Positions 1 through 10,620 are shown, counted from the first letter of the stretch. The stretch: DNA of 64,000 nt from Pseudomonas paraversuta (GCF_904063065.1 NZ_CAJFCL010000001.1:124001-188000), one strand, 5' to 3'. Program-made: numbers and translations. The notes: generated by a model not told the origin, from the letters alone.

Positions 1-1
1 T

Positions 2-781
2 GCGTATTCCGGCACACTGTACTCGCAGGAATGCTTCCCCAACGACTATGCCGCCGCCGATTGCAAACTCGGTACGGGCGAAGTATCGGTCATTCTGTTT
101 GGTGACAGTCACGCTCAATCAACGGCAGCAGCGGTCCAGCTCGAGAACAAGCAAGCCGCTTTATCCTGGGCGCGCGGTGGTTGTCCGACCCTGCAAAACT
201 TTGAAATGCGTGACAAAGAACTGCAGCGCCAATGCCAGGCGTTCAACCAGGAAAAACTGGAAGTCCTGAAGAACTCCTATAAGGGAATCCCCGTGGTGCT
301 GTTCAGTCGGGCAGCGCTGTACTGGGACCAGAGCCGAAACAACAAGCACCGAATTTTCTTCCCTGAGGCCAAAGACCCGGATGGCTCATCTTTTGTCGAA
401 ACCTACACCGCGAAATACATCGACGTCGTCTGCTCGATCGCACAAAACCATCCGGTTTATATCGTAAAGCCGATTCCGGAAATGCCCTTCAGTGTCTATA
501 AAGGCCTGAATCTGCACAGGCGAATATTCCAGCACACCACGGATATTTCGATCCCGCTGCATGAATATGAAAAGCGCAACAGGATTGCCATTACCGCGAT
601 CGAAACTGCAGCAAAGCGTTGCAACGCAACCGTAGTGGATCCAACCCCATATCTATGCCCTGACGGCAAATGCATGGGGTCCTGGGACGGGGTTCCGCTG
701 TATTACGATGACAACCATCTCGTAGACGCAGGCAACGAACAGTTGAAGGGATTGTTTAAAGACGTGTTCAAAGGAATTTAG
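2..781 (+). CDS. Acyltransferase with C-terminal SGNH domain (OafA/YrhL type), 5' end missing
   Basis: The frame is open from the window edge and ends in TAG, giving the last 259 residues. A GDSH block at visible residues 34-37 is the nucleophile-serine motif of SGNH hydrolases, and D-N-H at 237-239, near the C-terminus, supplies the catalytic Asp and His. In the OafA/YrhL family such a domain follows a ten-helix membrane acyltransferase domain that O-acetylates surface polysaccharides. That membrane part would lie before base 1. Several cysteines suggest a periplasmic, disulfide-bonded domain. The membrane half and the substrate are inferred from the family. The gene lies on the side of the tRNA-Lys where islands insert. 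Confidence 0.82.
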   Translation, partial: AYSGTLYSQECFPNDYAAADCKLGTGEVSVILFGDSHAQSTAAAVQLENKQAALSWARGGCPTLQNFEMRDKELQRQCQAFNQEKLEVLKNSYKGIPVVLFSRAALYWDQSRNNKHRIFFPEAKDPDGSSFVETYTAKYIDVVCSIAQNHPVYIVKPIPEMPFSVYKGLNLHRRIFQHTTDISIPLHEYEKRNRIAITAIETAAKRCNATVVDPTPYLCPDGKCMGSWDGVPLYYDDNHLVDAGNEQLKGLFKDVFKGI

Positions 782-942
782 CCGCGTACAGGCTCGTGGA
801 GGCTCGACAGGGAGGCAGAAGCAGCTGAGGCTGGTACTCACCCCGGAAACGACGCCAACTTGCGTTGTCGACCTGTGCGGGCCTTGGCCCGCCATGGTGG
901 CTCTTCTCTGCGTGCCACCCTGCACCCACAAATCCCGGGCAC
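782..942. other. Gene-free spacer with strong hairpins
   Basis: There is no convincing gene between the acyltransferase and the tRNA. A perfect 7-bp stem with a two-base loop lies at 877-892, and a second short inverted repeat (GGTGGC/GCCACC) at about 897-918. The hairpins could end transcription of the acyltransferase, but no T-run follows them. Confidence 0.4.
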
Positions 943-980
943 AAAAAAGCCGGTTAATCCTGAGGATTAGACCGGCTGTT
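943..980 (-). terminator. Rho-independent terminator of tRNA-Lys
   Basis: An inverted repeat (AGCCGGT-TAATCC against GGATTA-ACCGGCT) has an A-run at 943-948, which is a T-run on the minus strand. It lies just beyond the 3' end of the minus-strand tRNA. The T's on the other side could also make it work for the plus strand. Confidence 0.75.
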
Positions 981-993
981 TTGGTGTTGCATA

Positions 994-1069
994 TGGTGGG
1001 TCGTGTGGGATTCGAACCTACGACCAATTGGTTAAAAGCCAACTGCTCTACCAACTGAGCTAACGACCC
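994..1069 (-). tRNA. tRNA-Lys (anticodon TTT)
   Basis: The minus strand carries a 76-nt cloverleaf. It starts GGGTCGTTAGCTCAG, has the anticodon loop CTTTTAA with anticodon TTT, a T-loop GGTTCGAATCC, an acceptor stem GGGTCGT/ACGACCC, and an encoded CCA end. It sits just downstream of queC, the same position as PA0976.1 in P. aeruginosa, which is an attachment site for PAPI-2/pKLC102-type islands. The 3' end points towards the acyltransferase gene. Confidence 0.97.
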
Positions 1070-1143
1070 GCTTCGTTGTGGGACGTATAATACTGATTTT
1101 TAACGAGAATTCAACACCCAGTTAAAAATAAATGCGAAATAAT

Positions 1144-1836
1144 TCAAAAATAGCGGGTTGGGTCAGTAATTCCGGCCGCTGCAAAGCCTTCAGCACGCAG
1201 TCGGCAGCTGTCGCATTTACCGCACGCACGGCCCTGAGCGTCTGCCTGATAGCAGGAAACCGTCAGGGAGTAGTCAACACCGAGCTTTACACCGGTCTGG
1301 ACGATTTGCGCCTTGCTCAGGTTTTGCAGCGGAGCCTGGATGCGGAACCCGTTCCCCTCCACGCCGGCCTTGGTCGCAAGGTTTGCCATGACTTCGAATG
1401 CCTGAACAAATTCAGGACGGCAATCCGGGTAGCCCGAATAGTCCACCGCATTGACGCCGATGAAGATGTCCCGCGCTTGCAGCACTTCTGCCCAGCCCAG
1501 CGCCAACGACAGGAACACGGTGTTACGTGCAGGCACGTAGGTGACCGGGATGCCTTCGCCAAGGGTCTCTGGCACGTCAATGGAACTGTCGGTCAGAGCC
1601 GAGCCGCCAATGCCGTCCAGGTTCAGGCCGATGACTTTGTGCTCTATCGCGCCCAGGTCACGGGCTACACGCGCGGCGGCGTCGAGTTCGGAACGGTGAC
1701 GCTGACCATAATCAAAGCTCATGGTGTAGCAGCTGTAGCCTTCGGCGCGCGCCATGGCCACCACAGTCGCGGAGTCAAGACCGCCAGACAGCAGGATTAC
1801 GGCTCTTTTTTCGGTGACTACAGTTTGTTCGGTCAT
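1144..1836 (-). CDS. queC: 7-cyano-7-deazaguanine synthase QueC
   Basis: This ATP-dependent enzyme converts 7-carboxy-7-deazaguanine and ammonia to preQ0 in queuosine synthesis (cytoplasm). The 230 residues include the PP-loop [10 protein letters not shown] near residue 17 and the zinc-binding cluster CGKCDSC near the C-terminus, with an earlier SCYQ cysteine. The length is normal. Its ATG lies one base after the queE stop, so the two pathway enzymes are cotranscribed and probably translationally coupled. Confidence 0.96.
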   Translation of the reverse strand: MTEQTVVTEKRAVILLSGGLDSATVVAMARAEGYSCYTMSFDYGQRHRSELDAAARVARDLGAIEHKVIGLNLDGIGGSALTDSSIDVPETLGEGIPVTYVPARNTVFLSLALGWAEVLQARDIFIGVNAVDYSGYPDCRPEFVQAFEVMANLATKAGVEGNGFRIQAPLQNLSKAQIVQTGVKLGVDYSLTVSCYQADAQGRACGKCDSCRLRAEGFAAAGITDPTRYF

Positions 1837-1837
1837 T

Positions 1838-2485
1838 TCAGCGCCCCGGCTCGTCGTTCCAAAGATATTTGTGCAGCTGCATTTGCAAGCGTACTGGCAG
1901 GTTATCCGCCACGATCCAGTCCGCCAGATCGCGGGCCTTCAGGTCGTGGTGACTTGGCGAGAACAAGACTTCGCCAGCCCGTCGCTCCAGCCCGTACTCG
2001 ATCAGCTTGGAGACCGCCCAGTCATAGTCTTCCCGCGAGCAGATCACAAACTTGACCTGGTCATTGGGTGTCAGCAGCGCAATGTTTTCATAGAGGTTGC
2101 GATGGGACTCTTTGGAGCCCGGCGTCTTCAGGTCGAGCACCCGACTGACACGCGGGTCGACCGCAGAGATGTCCAGCGCTCCGCTGGTCTCGATCGAGAC
2201 CTCATAACCCGCATCACACAGTTGCTTGAGCAGAGGGATGGCATTGGGCTGCGCCAGAGGCTCCCCTCCCGTCACACAAACATAACGCGGACGAAACCCG
2301 GCCACTTGCTCAAGGATACTGTCGAGTGGACGTACGGTGCCGCCACTGAACGCGTAGGCACTGTCGCAATATTGACAGCGCAAAGGACAGCCGGTCAGGC
2401 GTACAAAAACGGTGGGCAGGCCAGCCGTTCGCGTTTCACCCTGTAAAGAGTAAAAAACTTCGGTAATTCTCAATGTGTCTTGCAT
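1838..2485 (-). CDS. queE: 7-carboxy-7-deazaguanine synthase QueE (radical SAM)
   Basis: QueE rearranges 6-carboxy-tetrahydropterin to 7-carboxy-7-deazaguanine with a 4Fe-4S cluster and SAM. The radical-SAM motif CPLRCQYC (CxxxCxxC) is present near residue 30, and a TGGEP motif follows. I chose the ATG giving MQDTLRITE (215 aa), which matches the usual start. A GTG three codons upstream at 2494 is also possible. It heads the queE-queC operon. Confidence 0.95.
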   Translation of the reverse strand: MQDTLRITEVFYSLQGETRTAGLPTVFVRLTGCPLRCQYCDSAYAFSGGTVRPLDSILEQVAGFRPRYVCVTGGEPLAQPNAIPLLKQLCDAGYEVSIETSGALDISAVDPRVSRVLDLKTPGSKESHRNLYENIALLTPNDQVKFVICSREDYDWAVSKLIEYGLERRAGEVLFSPSHHDLKARDLADWIVADNLPVRLQMQLHKYLWNDEPGR

Positions 2486-2600
2486 ATCCGCCACGGGCGT
2501 AACAGCTAAACAGGCTGTCCGCCTCCGTCAGGCACTCCAAAGAATCTGCCTGCGCAGGACTCAGAAGAGCGTATTTCATAAAAGGGCGTGGATTCTAACG

Positions 2601-2626
2601 AAAAAACCCGCGACAGGCGCGGGTTT
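2601..2626 (-). terminator. Terminator of the tol-pal-cpoB operon
   Basis: The minus strand reads a GC-rich stem (CCCGCG/CGCGGG) followed by TTTTTTCG. It lies 23 bp beyond the cpoB stop codon. Confidence 0.8.
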
Positions 2627-2648
2627 CTCGATGAAAGCATTGTGTTGC

Positions 2649-3467
2649 TTACATGCGCTGCAGGTCTCGCTGCGCCAGCTGTGCCGCCGAAGTACCAGGG
2701 TACTGGGCGATCACTTGCTGCAGAATGCCTTTAACCTTGTCGGTATGACCGAGGCGGCGCTCTACATCAGCGAGCTTGTAAAGCGAATCCGGCACTTTGG
2801 CATGCTTGGGATACAGCTGACTGACCTTGGCAAATGCCTGGCCAGCGGCCTGCAAATCACCTTTGGCCAGATTCACTTCACCCAACCAGTACTGGGCATT
2901 GCCCGCATACTGACTGTTCGGGTATTTGCGCAGAAAGGCAGTGAACGCCAGACTGGCCTTGTCGAAGTCCTTGGCTTTGATCAGGTCGAAAGCAGCATCG
3001 TAATAGAGCTTTTCTTTCGCCGGATCGCCAGGTTCCGAACTGGCAGCGGCCTGAGAAGCAGGTGCTGCGCTGTTACCGGCGGCATTAGCACCACCGGCAG
3101 AGGAATTATCAGGAGCGGCAGCAGGAGCAACGCCGGTTCCTATTCGCCGATCAAGTTCCTGGTATCGCTCCAGGCTTTCTTGCTTCATCCGCGAAACATC
3201 ATTTTGCAGAACTTCGATCACACCTTGTTGGCGGGCAATCTGCTCCTGCATTTGTTGCAACTGGTTGAACAGCTCGCCCTGTGCCGAGATAGGGGTCGAA
3301 ACCCCTCCCCCGGCATAGGCGCCGCTCGCACCGTAACCCGTAGCCGGATTACTCCCCCCGCTATTGTTATAGCCAGAGTTGTCATCGACCACAGGAACCG
3401 CAGCCCATGCCGCTAGCGGCATGAGGCTGAGAGTCAGAATAGTTACAGCACGGCGGCACGTTCGCAT
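2649..3467 (-). CDS. cpoB: Cell division coordinator CpoB (YbgF)
   Basis: This periplasmic protein links Tol-Pal constriction energy to septal peptidoglycan synthesis by PBP1B, as shown in E. coli. The 272 residues begin with a signal peptide (cleavage near AWA-AVP, about residue 23), then a glutamine-rich coiled-coil trimerisation segment (about 60-110), an Ala/Ser/Gly/Asn-rich linker, and C-terminal TPR repeats (about 150-272) including a GNAQYWLGE segment typical of the family. It starts 6 bp after the pal stop and is the last gene of the tol operon. Confidence 0.94.
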   Translation of the reverse strand: MRTCRRAVTILTLSLMPLAAWAAVPVVDDNSGYNNSGGSNPATGYGASGAYAGGGVSTPISAQGELFNQLQQMQEQIARQQGVIEVLQNDVSRMKQESLERYQELDRRIGTGVAPAAAPDNSSAGGANAAGNSAAPASQAAASSEPGDPAKEKLYYDAAFDLIKAKDFDKASLAFTAFLRKYPNSQYAGNAQYWLGEVNLAKGDLQAAGQAFAKVSQLYPKHAKVPDSLYKLADVERRLGHTDKVKGILQQVIAQYPGTSAAQLAQRDLQRM

Positions 3468-3473
3468 GACGAA

Positions 3474-3974
3474 TTACTTACGCAGTTCGACGCGACGGTT
3501 TTGAGCCCACGACTGTTCGTCGTTGCCAGTAGCGATTGGACGCTCTTTACCGTAGGACACCAGCTCCAGCTGTGCTGGAGAAACACCTTGCAGTACCAGG
3601 TAGCGTTGAACGGCTTTCGCACGACGCTCGCCCAGTGCCATGTTGTACTCACGAGTACCACGGGCGTCAGTGTTACCTTCCAGAACAACGCGAGCGCCGT
3701 TAGCTTTCAGGTCTTTAGCGTGTACGTCCAGAGCGCGCATTGCTTCTGGTTTCAGGTCCGAACTGTCGTATTCGAAGTAGAAAACAGTGATCGCGCGCAG
3801 AGCAGCTTCTTCACTCAGGGAGCCATCAACAGCGCCTGTGTTTGCGCCGTAACCAGCGTTTGGATCAACAGCAGCGCCTTCACCGGCATTGTCGCCGCCT
3901 TTGGACGAGCAACCTACAGCTACAGCCATGGCCAGTGCCAGCGCAGCGAATTTACCAAACTTCAGCATTTCCAT
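3474..3974 (-). CDS. pal: Peptidoglycan-associated lipoprotein Pal (OprL)
   Basis: Pal is an outer-membrane lipoprotein that binds peptidoglycan and TolB. The start MEMLKFGKF is chosen because AGGAG lies 7 bp upstream; an in-frame ATG at 3998 has no comparable site. The signal peptide ends in a lipobox-type sequence before the cysteine of GCSSKGG. An OmpA-like domain fills the C-terminal half, with the [11 protein letters not shown] and [11 protein letters not shown] motifs that contact meso-diaminopimelate. The length of 166 aa is normal. Confidence 0.97.
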   Translation of the reverse strand: MEMLKFGKFAALALAMAVAVGCSSKGGDNAGEGAAVDPNAGYGANTGAVDGSLSEEAALRAITVFYFEYDSSDLKPEAMRALDVHAKDLKANGARVVLEGNTDARGTREYNMALGERRAKAVQRYLVLQGVSPAQLELVSYGKERPIATGNDEQSWAQNRRVELRK

Positions 3975-4029
3975 CGTAAAACTCCTAATGAACCCCAAGT
4001 GTTATATGCAACGTAAAGCTATCACCACG

Positions 4030-5331
4030 TCAGTTCAGGTAAGGGGACCAGGAAGGTTCTCTGACTTCGCCTTGAGCGGTAGGAAGAGGGAGCCTTACGC
4101 GTCCGTTAATGGACACGAGCATCAAGACTCCCCGGCCCTGCTGGCGGGTGGCGTAGATTACCATGGTGCCGTTGGGTGCAACAGTAGCTGACTCATCAAG
4201 GTTGGTATCTGTGAGGATTTTCACGGTTCCACGCTGCAAATCTTGCGCTGCAACACGGAAATTAGTGAAACCGTCCTGACGATGGATCATTACCAGGGTC
4301 TTTTCGTCAGCCGAAAGCTTCGGACTGGCGTTGTAGTTCCCGATAAAAGTTACGCGCTCTGCATTACCGCTACCAACTGTGGTCTTGTAGATTTGCGGTT
4401 TACCGCCCCGGTCAGAGGTGAAATAGATGGTATTGCCATCTTTACCCCAGAACGGTTCGGTATCAATTGCCGGATTGTTCGTCACGCGAGTCAGCTGACG
4501 CGAAGCCAGTTCCATCACGTAGATCTCGGCATTACCGTCTTTGGACAATACAAACGCCAGCTTGGAACCATCCGGCGACCAGGCAGGCGCACCGTTCAGG
4601 CCTTCAAAGTTGGTGATCTGCTCACGACGGCCGGTATCAATGTTCTGCATGAAGATACGCGGACGCTTCTGCTCGAACGATACATAAGCGATACGCTTGC
4701 CGTCCGGAGCAAAACGCGGCGACAGAATAGGCTCGCGCGACTGCAGCAGGGTAACGGCACGGGCACCATCGTAGTCCGAACGCTGCAAGGTGTAGCGGGT
4801 GTTGGTCGCACTGGCACGTTCAGCCGTTACATAAAGCAGACGTGTAGAGAATGCACCTTTAATACCGGTCAGTTTTTCAAATGACTGGTCAGAGATGTAA
4901 TGCGCCATGTCCCGCAGCTGATCAGTGGTACCCGACACGCTGCCGGTCAACACTGGCTGCTCGGTCGCCACGTTGAACAAGGCATATTGAACCTGCAGGC
5001 GACCGCCCGCCGGGACAATATTACCAACCATGACGTACTGGGCGCCCAGGGCTTTCCAGTCACGGAAAATGACTTCGCTGGCCTGGGTCGGCAAGCCAAT
5101 CATGTTCTGCTTTGGAATCGGCGCGTAATAACCCGAATTGCGCAGGTCATTGCCAATGATTTCAGCCATGTCGTCGGGCAGGACGGTACCGCCCTGCCAG
5201 CCGAAAGGAACAACTGCAATTGGCGTTGCCCGGTCGCTACCACTGGTAACCAGAATGTTCTTTTCATCTGCTACCGCCATCCCTGCCACGCAGCAGACGA
5301 TGACTAGCAGTCCTCGAAAAAATTTAATCAC
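4030..5331 (-). CDS. tolB: Tol-Pal system protein TolB
   Basis: TolB is a periplasmic adaptor between TolA and Pal. The 433 residues show a signal peptide (MIKFFRGLL to about AVA-DEK), an N-terminal alpha/beta domain (about 25-160) and a C-terminal six-bladed propeller whose repeats read [27 protein letters not shown] and SADEKTLVM. The start codon overlaps the tolA stop by 4 bp, so translation is coupled. Confidence 0.97.
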   Translation of the reverse strand: MIKFFRGLLVIVCCVAGMAVADEKNILVTSGSDRATPIAVVPFGWQGGTVLPDDMAEIIGNDLRNSGYYAPIPKQNMIGLPTQASEVIFRDWKALGAQYVMVGNIVPAGGRLQVQYALFNVATEQPVLTGSVSGTTDQLRDMAHYISDQSFEKLTGIKGAFSTRLLYVTAERASATNTRYTLQRSDYDGARAVTLLQSREPILSPRFAPDGKRIAYVSFEQKRPRIFMQNIDTGRREQITNFEGLNGAPAWSPDGSKLAFVLSKDGNAEIYVMELASRQLTRVTNNPAIDTEPFWGKDGNTIYFTSDRGGKPQIYKTTVGSGNAERVTFIGNYNASPKLSADEKTLVMIHRQDGFTNFRVAAQDLQRGTVKILTDTNLDESATVAPNGTMVIYATRQQGRGVLMLVSINGRVRLPLPTAQGEVREPSWSPYLN

Positions 5332-6422
5332 AAGGCTAGATCCTCAGGTGTGAATGTCATCTTGAATGATCGGTAAGGATTAAAATCGCTGGGCTTCATG
5401 CCCTGCATTTCCGTTAAACGGCCAATATTCTTGACCGCTGCCACAGCCGAGCTATCAAACGGGCCATCACCACTGGACTTGGCAACCGTCACCGACGTTA
5501 CCGTGCCATCTGGCAACATGCCAATTTGCAGTACCACTGTCATATTCTTGCGGGCCGAAGGCGGACGAGCCCAGCCTTCTGCTGCTCGAGCACGAATCAA
5601 GTCATCGAAACTGCCGGCGACCTCATCGCCCTGCTCATCAGCCAGGGCTTGCTGGCGTTGTGGCGTATCGGAAAGCAAATCAGCCAGTGCTTGCGCCTTT
5701 TTGTCTTCGGTCGATTTACGCGCTGCTTCTACGGCCTTTTTCTTGGCAGCATCGGCAGCCGCCTTTTTCTTCGCATCTTCGGCGGTTTTCTTCTTCGCCT
5801 CGTCTGCTACGGCCTTTTTCTTGGCATCTTCAGCAGCTTTCTTCTTCGCATCTTCGGCCGCTTTTTTCTTCGCGTCTTCAGCGGCCTGTTTCTTGGCCTC
5901 TTCTTGCGCAGCCTTCTTGGCCTCTTCCTCAGATTTCTTCTTGGCTATATCAGCCAGTTTCTTCTCTTCGGCTTTTTTGGTTTCTGTAGCCTTTTTGGCA
6001 TCGTCGGCTTTCTTGGCGTCATCTGCCTTCTTCGCCTCGTCTGCCTTTTTGGCTTCGCTCGCCTTGGCTTCATCAGCCTTCTTGGCATCAGCAGCTTTTT
6101 CGGCAGCCTCTTCTTTCTTTTGTTCCGCGGCTTTTACAGCCTCTTGCTCAACCTTCTTTTGTTCCATCTGTTCGACTTCGGTCTGGCGTGCGGCGGATTT
6201 TTTCGCCTCACCCGCAATCTTTTGATTGGTCTGGGTGGTCGCCTGACTTTTGGACTTCAGTTGATACAAGGTTGCCTGAACAATCGGCTTGGACGGCGGC
6301 AGTTCCGGAGTCATGGCAAAGCTGGCGAACAGCATGCCAAAAATCAGGATGTGCAGCCCTACCGCCCAGACTGTAGGCCAAAAATAGTTTTCAGAGGCGG
6401 ACGGCTCCCGCTGTTCGCGCAT
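5328..6422 (-). CDS. tolA: Cell envelope protein TolA
   Basis: TolA spans the periplasm and transmits proton-motive force from TolQR to TolB/Pal. The 364 residues have a short cytoplasmic N-terminus, one membrane helix (about 14-37), a long Ala/Lys/Glu-rich helical domain (about 75-250) made of degenerate AKKAAED-type repeats, and a TonB-like C-terminal domain (about 265-364) with a conserved GxVxxVxVxxSSGDxxFDxxA core. The middle domain is shorter than in the 421-aa E. coli protein. Its repeats are internal protein repeats, not mobile DNA. Confidence 0.95.
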   Translation of the reverse strand: MREQREPSASENYFWPTVWAVGLHILIFGMLFASFAMTPELPPSKPIVQATLYQLKSKSQATTQTNQKIAGEAKKSAARQTEVEQMEQKKVEQEAVKAAEQKKEEAAEKAADAKKADEAKASEAKKADEAKKADDAKKADDAKKATETKKAEEKKLADIAKKKSEEEAKKAAQEEAKKQAAEDAKKKAAEDAKKKAAEDAKKKAVADEAKKKTAEDAKKKAAADAAKKKAVEAARKSTEDKKAQALADLLSDTPQRQQALADEQGDEVAGSFDDLIRARAAEGWARPPSARKNMTVVLQIGMLPDGTVTSVTVAKSSGDGPFDSSAVAAVKNIGRLTEMQGMKPSDFNPYRSFKMTFTPEDLAL

Positions 6423-6883
6423 CAGGGAGCCTCGGTTATCAGGCCAACGTTACCGACCCCGGCCTTCTGCAGGCCACCCATGGCGCCCATCACAGCGCCG
6501 TAATCCACAGTTTTGTCACCGCGGATAAAGACTTGGGTGTGCTTGCCGCCTTCGTTGCCCGCGCGAATGATTTTAGTCACTGCGTCAGTCATCTGCGGCA
6601 AGGTCATGGCCTTGTCCATCTGCTTTTCGGTGTCGACTTCACTGCCAAGGTTCCAGAAATAGGTCTTGTCAGCCTTGATCGAAATGGTCAGAACCTGAGT
6701 GTTGTTGTCCTGCGGCAAAGCCTCGCTGGAGACCTTGGGCAAATCAACCTTCACACCCTGGTTGAGCATCGGTGCGGTCACCATGAAGATGACCAGCAGT
6801 ACCAGCATCACGTCGATGTATGGCACTACGTTCATCTCGGCAACCGGCTTGCGCTTTTTGCGCGCTCGAGCGATTAAAGCCAT
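6422..6883 (-). CDS. tolR: Tol-Pal system protein TolR (ExbD/TolR family)
   Basis: TolR is a proton-channel subunit working with TolQ and TolA in the inner membrane. The 153 residues have one N-terminal membrane helix (about 22-43) carrying the essential aspartate in YIDVMLVLLVIF, then a periplasmic domain. It overlaps tolA by one base and follows tolQ by 14 bp. Confidence 0.96.
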   Translation of the reverse strand: MALIARARKKRKPVAEMNVVPYIDVMLVLLVIFMVTAPMLNQGVKVDLPKVSSEALPQDNNTQVLTISIKADKTYFWNLGSEVDTEKQMDKAMTLPQMTDAVTKIIRAGNEGGKHTQVFIRGDKTVDYGAVMGAMGGLQKAGVGNVGLITEAP

Positions 6884-6897
6884 TGGAAATTACCTGC

Positions 6898-7593
6898 TTA
6901 TTCTTCGCTGGTGTGCACTTTGCGGTGCAGGATCGCCTGGAACTCATCGGCGAAGGTGTAGTAGCGGCTAATCAAGGTTTCGCTACGTGCAGCAAAACGG
7001 TTGTAAGCGATAACTGCCGGGATCGCAGCGAACAGACCAATCGCCGTGGCAACCAGTGCTTCGGCAATGCCCGGGGCAACAGTCGCCAGAGTGGCTTGCT
7101 GGGCAGTGGCCAGACCCCGGAAGGAGTTCATGATGCCCCAGACCGTACCGAACAAACCGATGTACGGGCTGACAGAACCCACGGTTGCCAGGAACGGCAG
7201 GCTTTGCTCAAGCTTCTCTTCTTCACGGGAGATGGCTACACGCATGGCACGTGCAACACCTTCCATAACGGCTTCCGGATCAACACCCGACTGCTGGCGC
7301 AGACGAGAGAACTCTTTGAAGCCGGCACGGAAAATCTGCTCGACTCCGGAGTCCGGGTCCGGGTTGCTACCCGCCTGACGATACAGCTTCGACAAGTCGA
7401 TACCGGACCAGAAACGCTCTTCAAAGCTTTCCAGGGCACGTCGACCGGCGCGCAGCATGGTGCTGCGCTGAAAAATCATGACCCATGAGGTAACCGATGC
7501 GGCCAGCAGGATCAACATTACCAACTGCACAACAATGCTGGCATTGCTGACCAAGCTCCACATGGAGGAATGGTCGACGACGTTAGCTTCCAC
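6898..7593 (-). CDS. tolQ: Tol-Pal system protein TolQ (ExbB/TolQ family)
   Basis: TolQ is the five-subunit stator of the Tol motor. The 231 residues have three membrane helices: about 15-38, about 135-155 with [10 protein letters not shown], and about 170-195 with [17 protein letters not shown]. The start is GTG, with AGGAG 7 bp upstream. It overlaps the end of ybgC by 11 bp. Confidence 0.96.
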   Translation of the reverse strand: MEANVVDHSSMWSLVSNASIVVQLVMLILLAASVTSWVMIFQRSTMLRAGRRALESFEERFWSGIDLSKLYRQAGSNPDPDSGVEQIFRAGFKEFSRLRQQSGVDPEAVMEGVARAMRVAISREEEKLEQSLPFLATVGSVSPYIGLFGTVWGIMNSFRGLATAQQATLATVAPGIAEALVATAIGLFAAIPAVIAYNRFAARSETLISRYYTFADEFQAILHRKVHTSEE

Positions 7594-8050
7594 GCTTTAT
7601 CTCCTGCTCTAAATGTTTACCCGCGCCGCTCACGTCGGCAAAGGCCGTACGTAAAGCTTCGGGAATGGCCCGGGGTTTAAAACTATCGGCGCGCACACAG
7701 GCCACCAAAAACTGCCCCTCACAGAGCAGTGTTGCATCTGTCGCCCGCCAGACCTGCTGCTTGAAACGCAGGCTTGCACGGTTGAGCTCTGTCACTTGCG
7801 CACTAACCAACAGTTCATCGTCCAGTCGCGCCGGAGCGTGGTAACGCGCCTCGCTGGAATGCACGACAAATAACAGGTTCTCCCCCACCAGCTCGGACTG
7901 GGAAAAACCCAGCTCCCGCAGCCTTTCGGTTCGAGCCCGCTCCATAAACTTTAGATAATTTACGTAATACACGACGCCACCCGCATCGGTGTCTTCGTAA
8001 TAAACGCGACAGCGATGTGCGAACGGCTCAAGCCTGTTTTGCGCGCGCAT
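7583..8050 (-). CDS. ybgC: Tol-associated acyl-CoA thioesterase YbgC
   Basis: This is a hot-dog fold thioesterase that hydrolyses short acyl-CoAs and is usually the first gene of the tol operon. The 155 residues contain the YbgC signature [19 protein letters not shown] near residue 18, with the catalytic aspartate. Its role in Tol function is not settled. The 138 bp between it and ruvB probably hold the tol operon promoter. Confidence 0.94.
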   Translation of the reverse strand: MRAQNRLEPFAHRCRVYYEDTDAGGVVYYVNYLKFMERARTERLRELGFSQSELVGENLLFVVHSSEARYHAPARLDDELLVSAQVTELNRASLRFKQQVWRATDATLLCEGQFLVACVRADSFKPRAIPEALRTAFADVSGAGKHLEQEIKRGS

Positions 8051-8188
8051 ACTCTAGTGCTTACTCCTCAGGTTGCCAATCCGCCAATCGACTGTTTTTT
8101 CATTCTTCCCGGACTTTAAGACCCGGGATTTTCAGCGCCAGCCCTTGAGACAGCAAAAACGCCGAAAAAATCGACTGCCGACCGCTTA

Positions 8189-9247
8189 TTAATCATCTAA
8201 AGCATTCAAAAACTCGTCTACGACCGGCATTTCGCCCAGGCGCGACGGAATGTTCAGTCCGAAGTGCAAATACGCGTGCCGGGTCACAACGCGACCACGG
8301 GGCGTGCGCATGATATAGCCCTGCTGGATCAAATACGGCTCCAGCACATCTTCGATCGTATGGCGTTCTTCACTGATTGCAGCGGCCAGACTGTCGACTC
8401 CGACCGGACCGCCGTCGAACTTCTCGATCATGGTCAACAACAGGCGCCGGTCCTGATGATCGAAACCATGCTCGTCGACATCCAGCAGATTCAACGCCAG
8501 GTCGGCCACCGGCTTGGTGATATGACCCTTGGCCCGCACCTCGGCAAAGTCCCGTACACGACGCAACAAACGGTTGGCAATGCGCGGTGTGCCACGTGCG
8601 CGCCGGGCAATTTCGTAGGCGCCTTCCGGATCGAGGGGCAGACCGAAGATTTTGGCCGAACGGCTGACAATCGTTGCCAGGTCATCCGTGCTGTAAAACT
8701 CCAGCCGCTGCACGATGCCGAACCGGTCACGCAACGGATTGGTGAGCATCCCCGCGCGGGTAGTCGCCCCCACCAGGGTGAACGGTGGCAAGTCGAGCTT
8801 GATCGAGCGTGCGGCCGGCCCTTCACCAATCATGATGTCGAGCTGGAAATCCTCCATTGCCGGGTACAGCACTTCCTCAACGATGGGCGACAAGCGATGG
8901 ATCTCATCGATAAACAACACATCGTGCGGCTCAAGGTTGGTCAGCAACGCGGCCAGATCACCCGGTCGCTCCAGCACCGGCCCCGAGGTGCTTTTGATCG
9001 ACACCCCCATTTCCTGGGCAATGATATTGGCCAGCGTAGTTTTACCCAGCCCGGGCGGACCGAAAATCAGGGTGTGATCCAGCGATTCCGAGCGCCCGCG
9101 GGCAGCCTGGATAAACAGCTCCATCTGCTCGCGCACCGTCGGCTGACCAATATAGTCGGCCAGGCTCAAAGGACGAATCGCCCGATCCTGAACCTCTTCG
9201 CGGTCCCGCCCGCCTGAGGCGGTTATCAAACGGTCAGCTTCAATCAC
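8189..9247 (-). CDS. ruvB: Holliday junction branch migration ATPase RuvB
   Basis: RuvB is the hexameric AAA+ motor that drives branch migration with RuvA. The 352 residues show Walker [10 protein letters not shown] (about 64-72), Walker B FIDEIHRL, the sensor GATTRAG, and the C-terminal winged-helix domain ending in TPRGRVVT. The start is GTG, directly abutting the ruvA TAA. Confidence 0.97.
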   Translation of the reverse strand: MIEADRLITASGGRDREEVQDRAIRPLSLADYIGQPTVREQMELFIQAARGRSESLDHTLIFGPPGLGKTTLANIIAQEMGVSIKSTSGPVLERPGDLAALLTNLEPHDVLFIDEIHRLSPIVEEVLYPAMEDFQLDIMIGEGPAARSIKLDLPPFTLVGATTRAGMLTNPLRDRFGIVQRLEFYSTDDLATIVSRSAKIFGLPLDPEGAYEIARRARGTPRIANRLLRRVRDFAEVRAKGHITKPVADLALNLLDVDEHGFDHQDRRLLLTMIEKFDGGPVGVDSLAAAISEERHTIEDVLEPYLIQQGYIMRTPRGRVVTRHAYLHFGLNIPSRLGEMPVVDEFLNALDD

Positions 9248-9856
9248 TTAAATCATTCCCTTGAGGGCACGACGAATCATATCTTCACTGCTCAACGTTT
9301 TATCCTTGATCGCGGCTACCGCCTTGCTTGCTTCCTGAGGTTTATACCCCAGAGAAATCAAGGCGCTGACCGCATCGCTTTCTGCACTGGCCACCTGCAG
9401 CGGCGCGTCCGGCTGGTTTGGCACCAGCGCAAACATGCTCGGCACCTGCTCCCAGGCCTTGAAACGGTCCTTGAGCTCAACCAATAGTCGCTCGGCGGTT
9501 TTCTTGCCCACCCCCGGAACCTTGGTCAAGGCAGATGTATCCTGCGCCTGCACGCAGCGCACCAACTCGTCTACCTCAAGGCTCGACATCAACGCCAAAG
9601 CCAGTTTGGGGCCGACACCGTTGAGCCGGATCAGCTCACGAAAGAAGTCACGCTCACGCTTGCCGATAAAACCATAGAGCAACTGGGCGTCTTCGCGAAC
9701 CACCAGGTGGGTGTGCAAGGTCAGCGGCTCGCCTATGGATGGCAGCCGATACAGCGTGGTCATCGGCACTTCAAGCTCATAGCCCAGGCCATTTACATCA
9801 AGAATCAGGTGCGGCGGCTGTTTTTCAGCCAGAGTACCGCGCAAGCGTCCAATCAC
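9248..9856 (-). CDS. ruvA: Holliday junction branch migration protein RuvA
   Basis: RuvA is the tetrameric junction-binding partner of RuvB. The 202 residues contain an N-terminal OB fold (1-62), tandem helix-hairpin-helix motifs ([13 protein letters not shown] and [16 protein letters not shown]) and a C-terminal UBA-like domain III that contacts RuvB. Confidence 0.97.
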   Translation of the reverse strand: MIGRLRGTLAEKQPPHLILDVNGLGYELEVPMTTLYRLPSIGEPLTLHTHLVVREDAQLLYGFIGKRERDFFRELIRLNGVGPKLALALMSSLEVDELVRCVQAQDTSALTKVPGVGKKTAERLLVELKDRFKAWEQVPSMFALVPNQPDAPLQVASAESDAVSALISLGYKPQEASKAVAAIKDKTLSSEDMIRRALKGMI

Positions 9857-9967
9857 GTTTTAGATCCTTTTCTCTGGCCAGATCAATGGCTCACAACTGC
9901 AACGAGCAGGCTGCATCATTGCAGATAGAACCCTGCCAGCAAGCTTAATTACATTAATAAACGTGTT

Positions 9968-10492
9968 TCAGAGCCGCAAACGCCCGCCCCGGCTACGCGC
10001 CGCACCCAGGCCGTGGGGCAACAGGCTGGAACGAGTATGTGCATGGCACAAGGCAATCGCCAGCGCATCCGACGCATCGATTTGCGGCTTGGTCGTGAGC
10101 TTGAGCAAATGCATGACCATCATCATCACCTGCTCCTTGTTGGCTCCCCCGGTACCCGCCACGGCCTGCTTGACCTGAGTGGCCGAGTACTCGGCAATCT
10201 CCAGGCTTTCTTCTGCACCCGCCACAATGGCGGCGCCCCTTGCCTGGCCCAGCTTGAGCGCCGAGTCGGCATTGCGGGCCATGAACACTTTTTCGATGCC
10301 CATGGTTACCGGCCCGTAAGTCTGAATCACCTCGCGCACTCCGCGATAGACGATCTGCAACCGCTCATGCAACTCGCCACTGCCCGTACGAATGCATCCC
10401 GACGCCACGTACACGCAACCACGCCCGGTGTCTCGCACCACGCCATAACCGGTGATTCGCGAACCAGGATCAATACCAAGAATAAGAGTCAT
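9968..10492 (-). CDS. ruvC: Crossover junction endonuclease RuvC
   Basis: RuvC is a dimeric resolvase of Holliday junctions. The 174 residues have the acidic catalytic residues in [12 protein letters not shown] (N-terminus), GIEKVF (about residue 67) and [14 protein letters not shown] (about 140-150). Here ruvC is separated from ruvA by 111 bp rather than overlapping it. Confidence 0.97.
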   Translation of the reverse strand: MTLILGIDPGSRITGYGVVRDTGRGCVYVASGCIRTGSGELHERLQIVYRGVREVIQTYGPVTMGIEKVFMARNADSALKLGQARGAAIVAGAEESLEIAEYSATQVKQAVAGTGGANKEQVMMMVMHLLKLTTKPQIDASDALAIALCHAHTRSSLLPHGLGAARSRGGRLRL

Positions 10493-10554
10493 AACGCCTA
10501 CAGCTTATGAAGTGACGCCCACGGGAACATGCCCGAACAGCTTAAAGGCAGAAG

Positions 10555-10599
10555 CCGGAGGTGCACAGCGTAGCGATCATCGCAACGTTGCACCTCCGG
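10555..10599. terminator. Hairpin between yebC and ruvC
   Basis: An 11-bp perfect inverted repeat (CCGGAGGTGCA/TGCACCTCCGG) encloses a 23-base loop. It lies between the yebC stop and the ruvC start. No T-run follows on the minus strand, so termination is uncertain. Confidence 0.45.
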
Positions 10600-10620
10600 C
10601 CTCAGGTTTGTAGCACGTTA

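Noticed and set aside
5580..6200. Repeats in the middle of tolA
   Set aside because: They are the coding repeats of the Ala/Lys-rich TolA domain, not a satellite or CRISPR.
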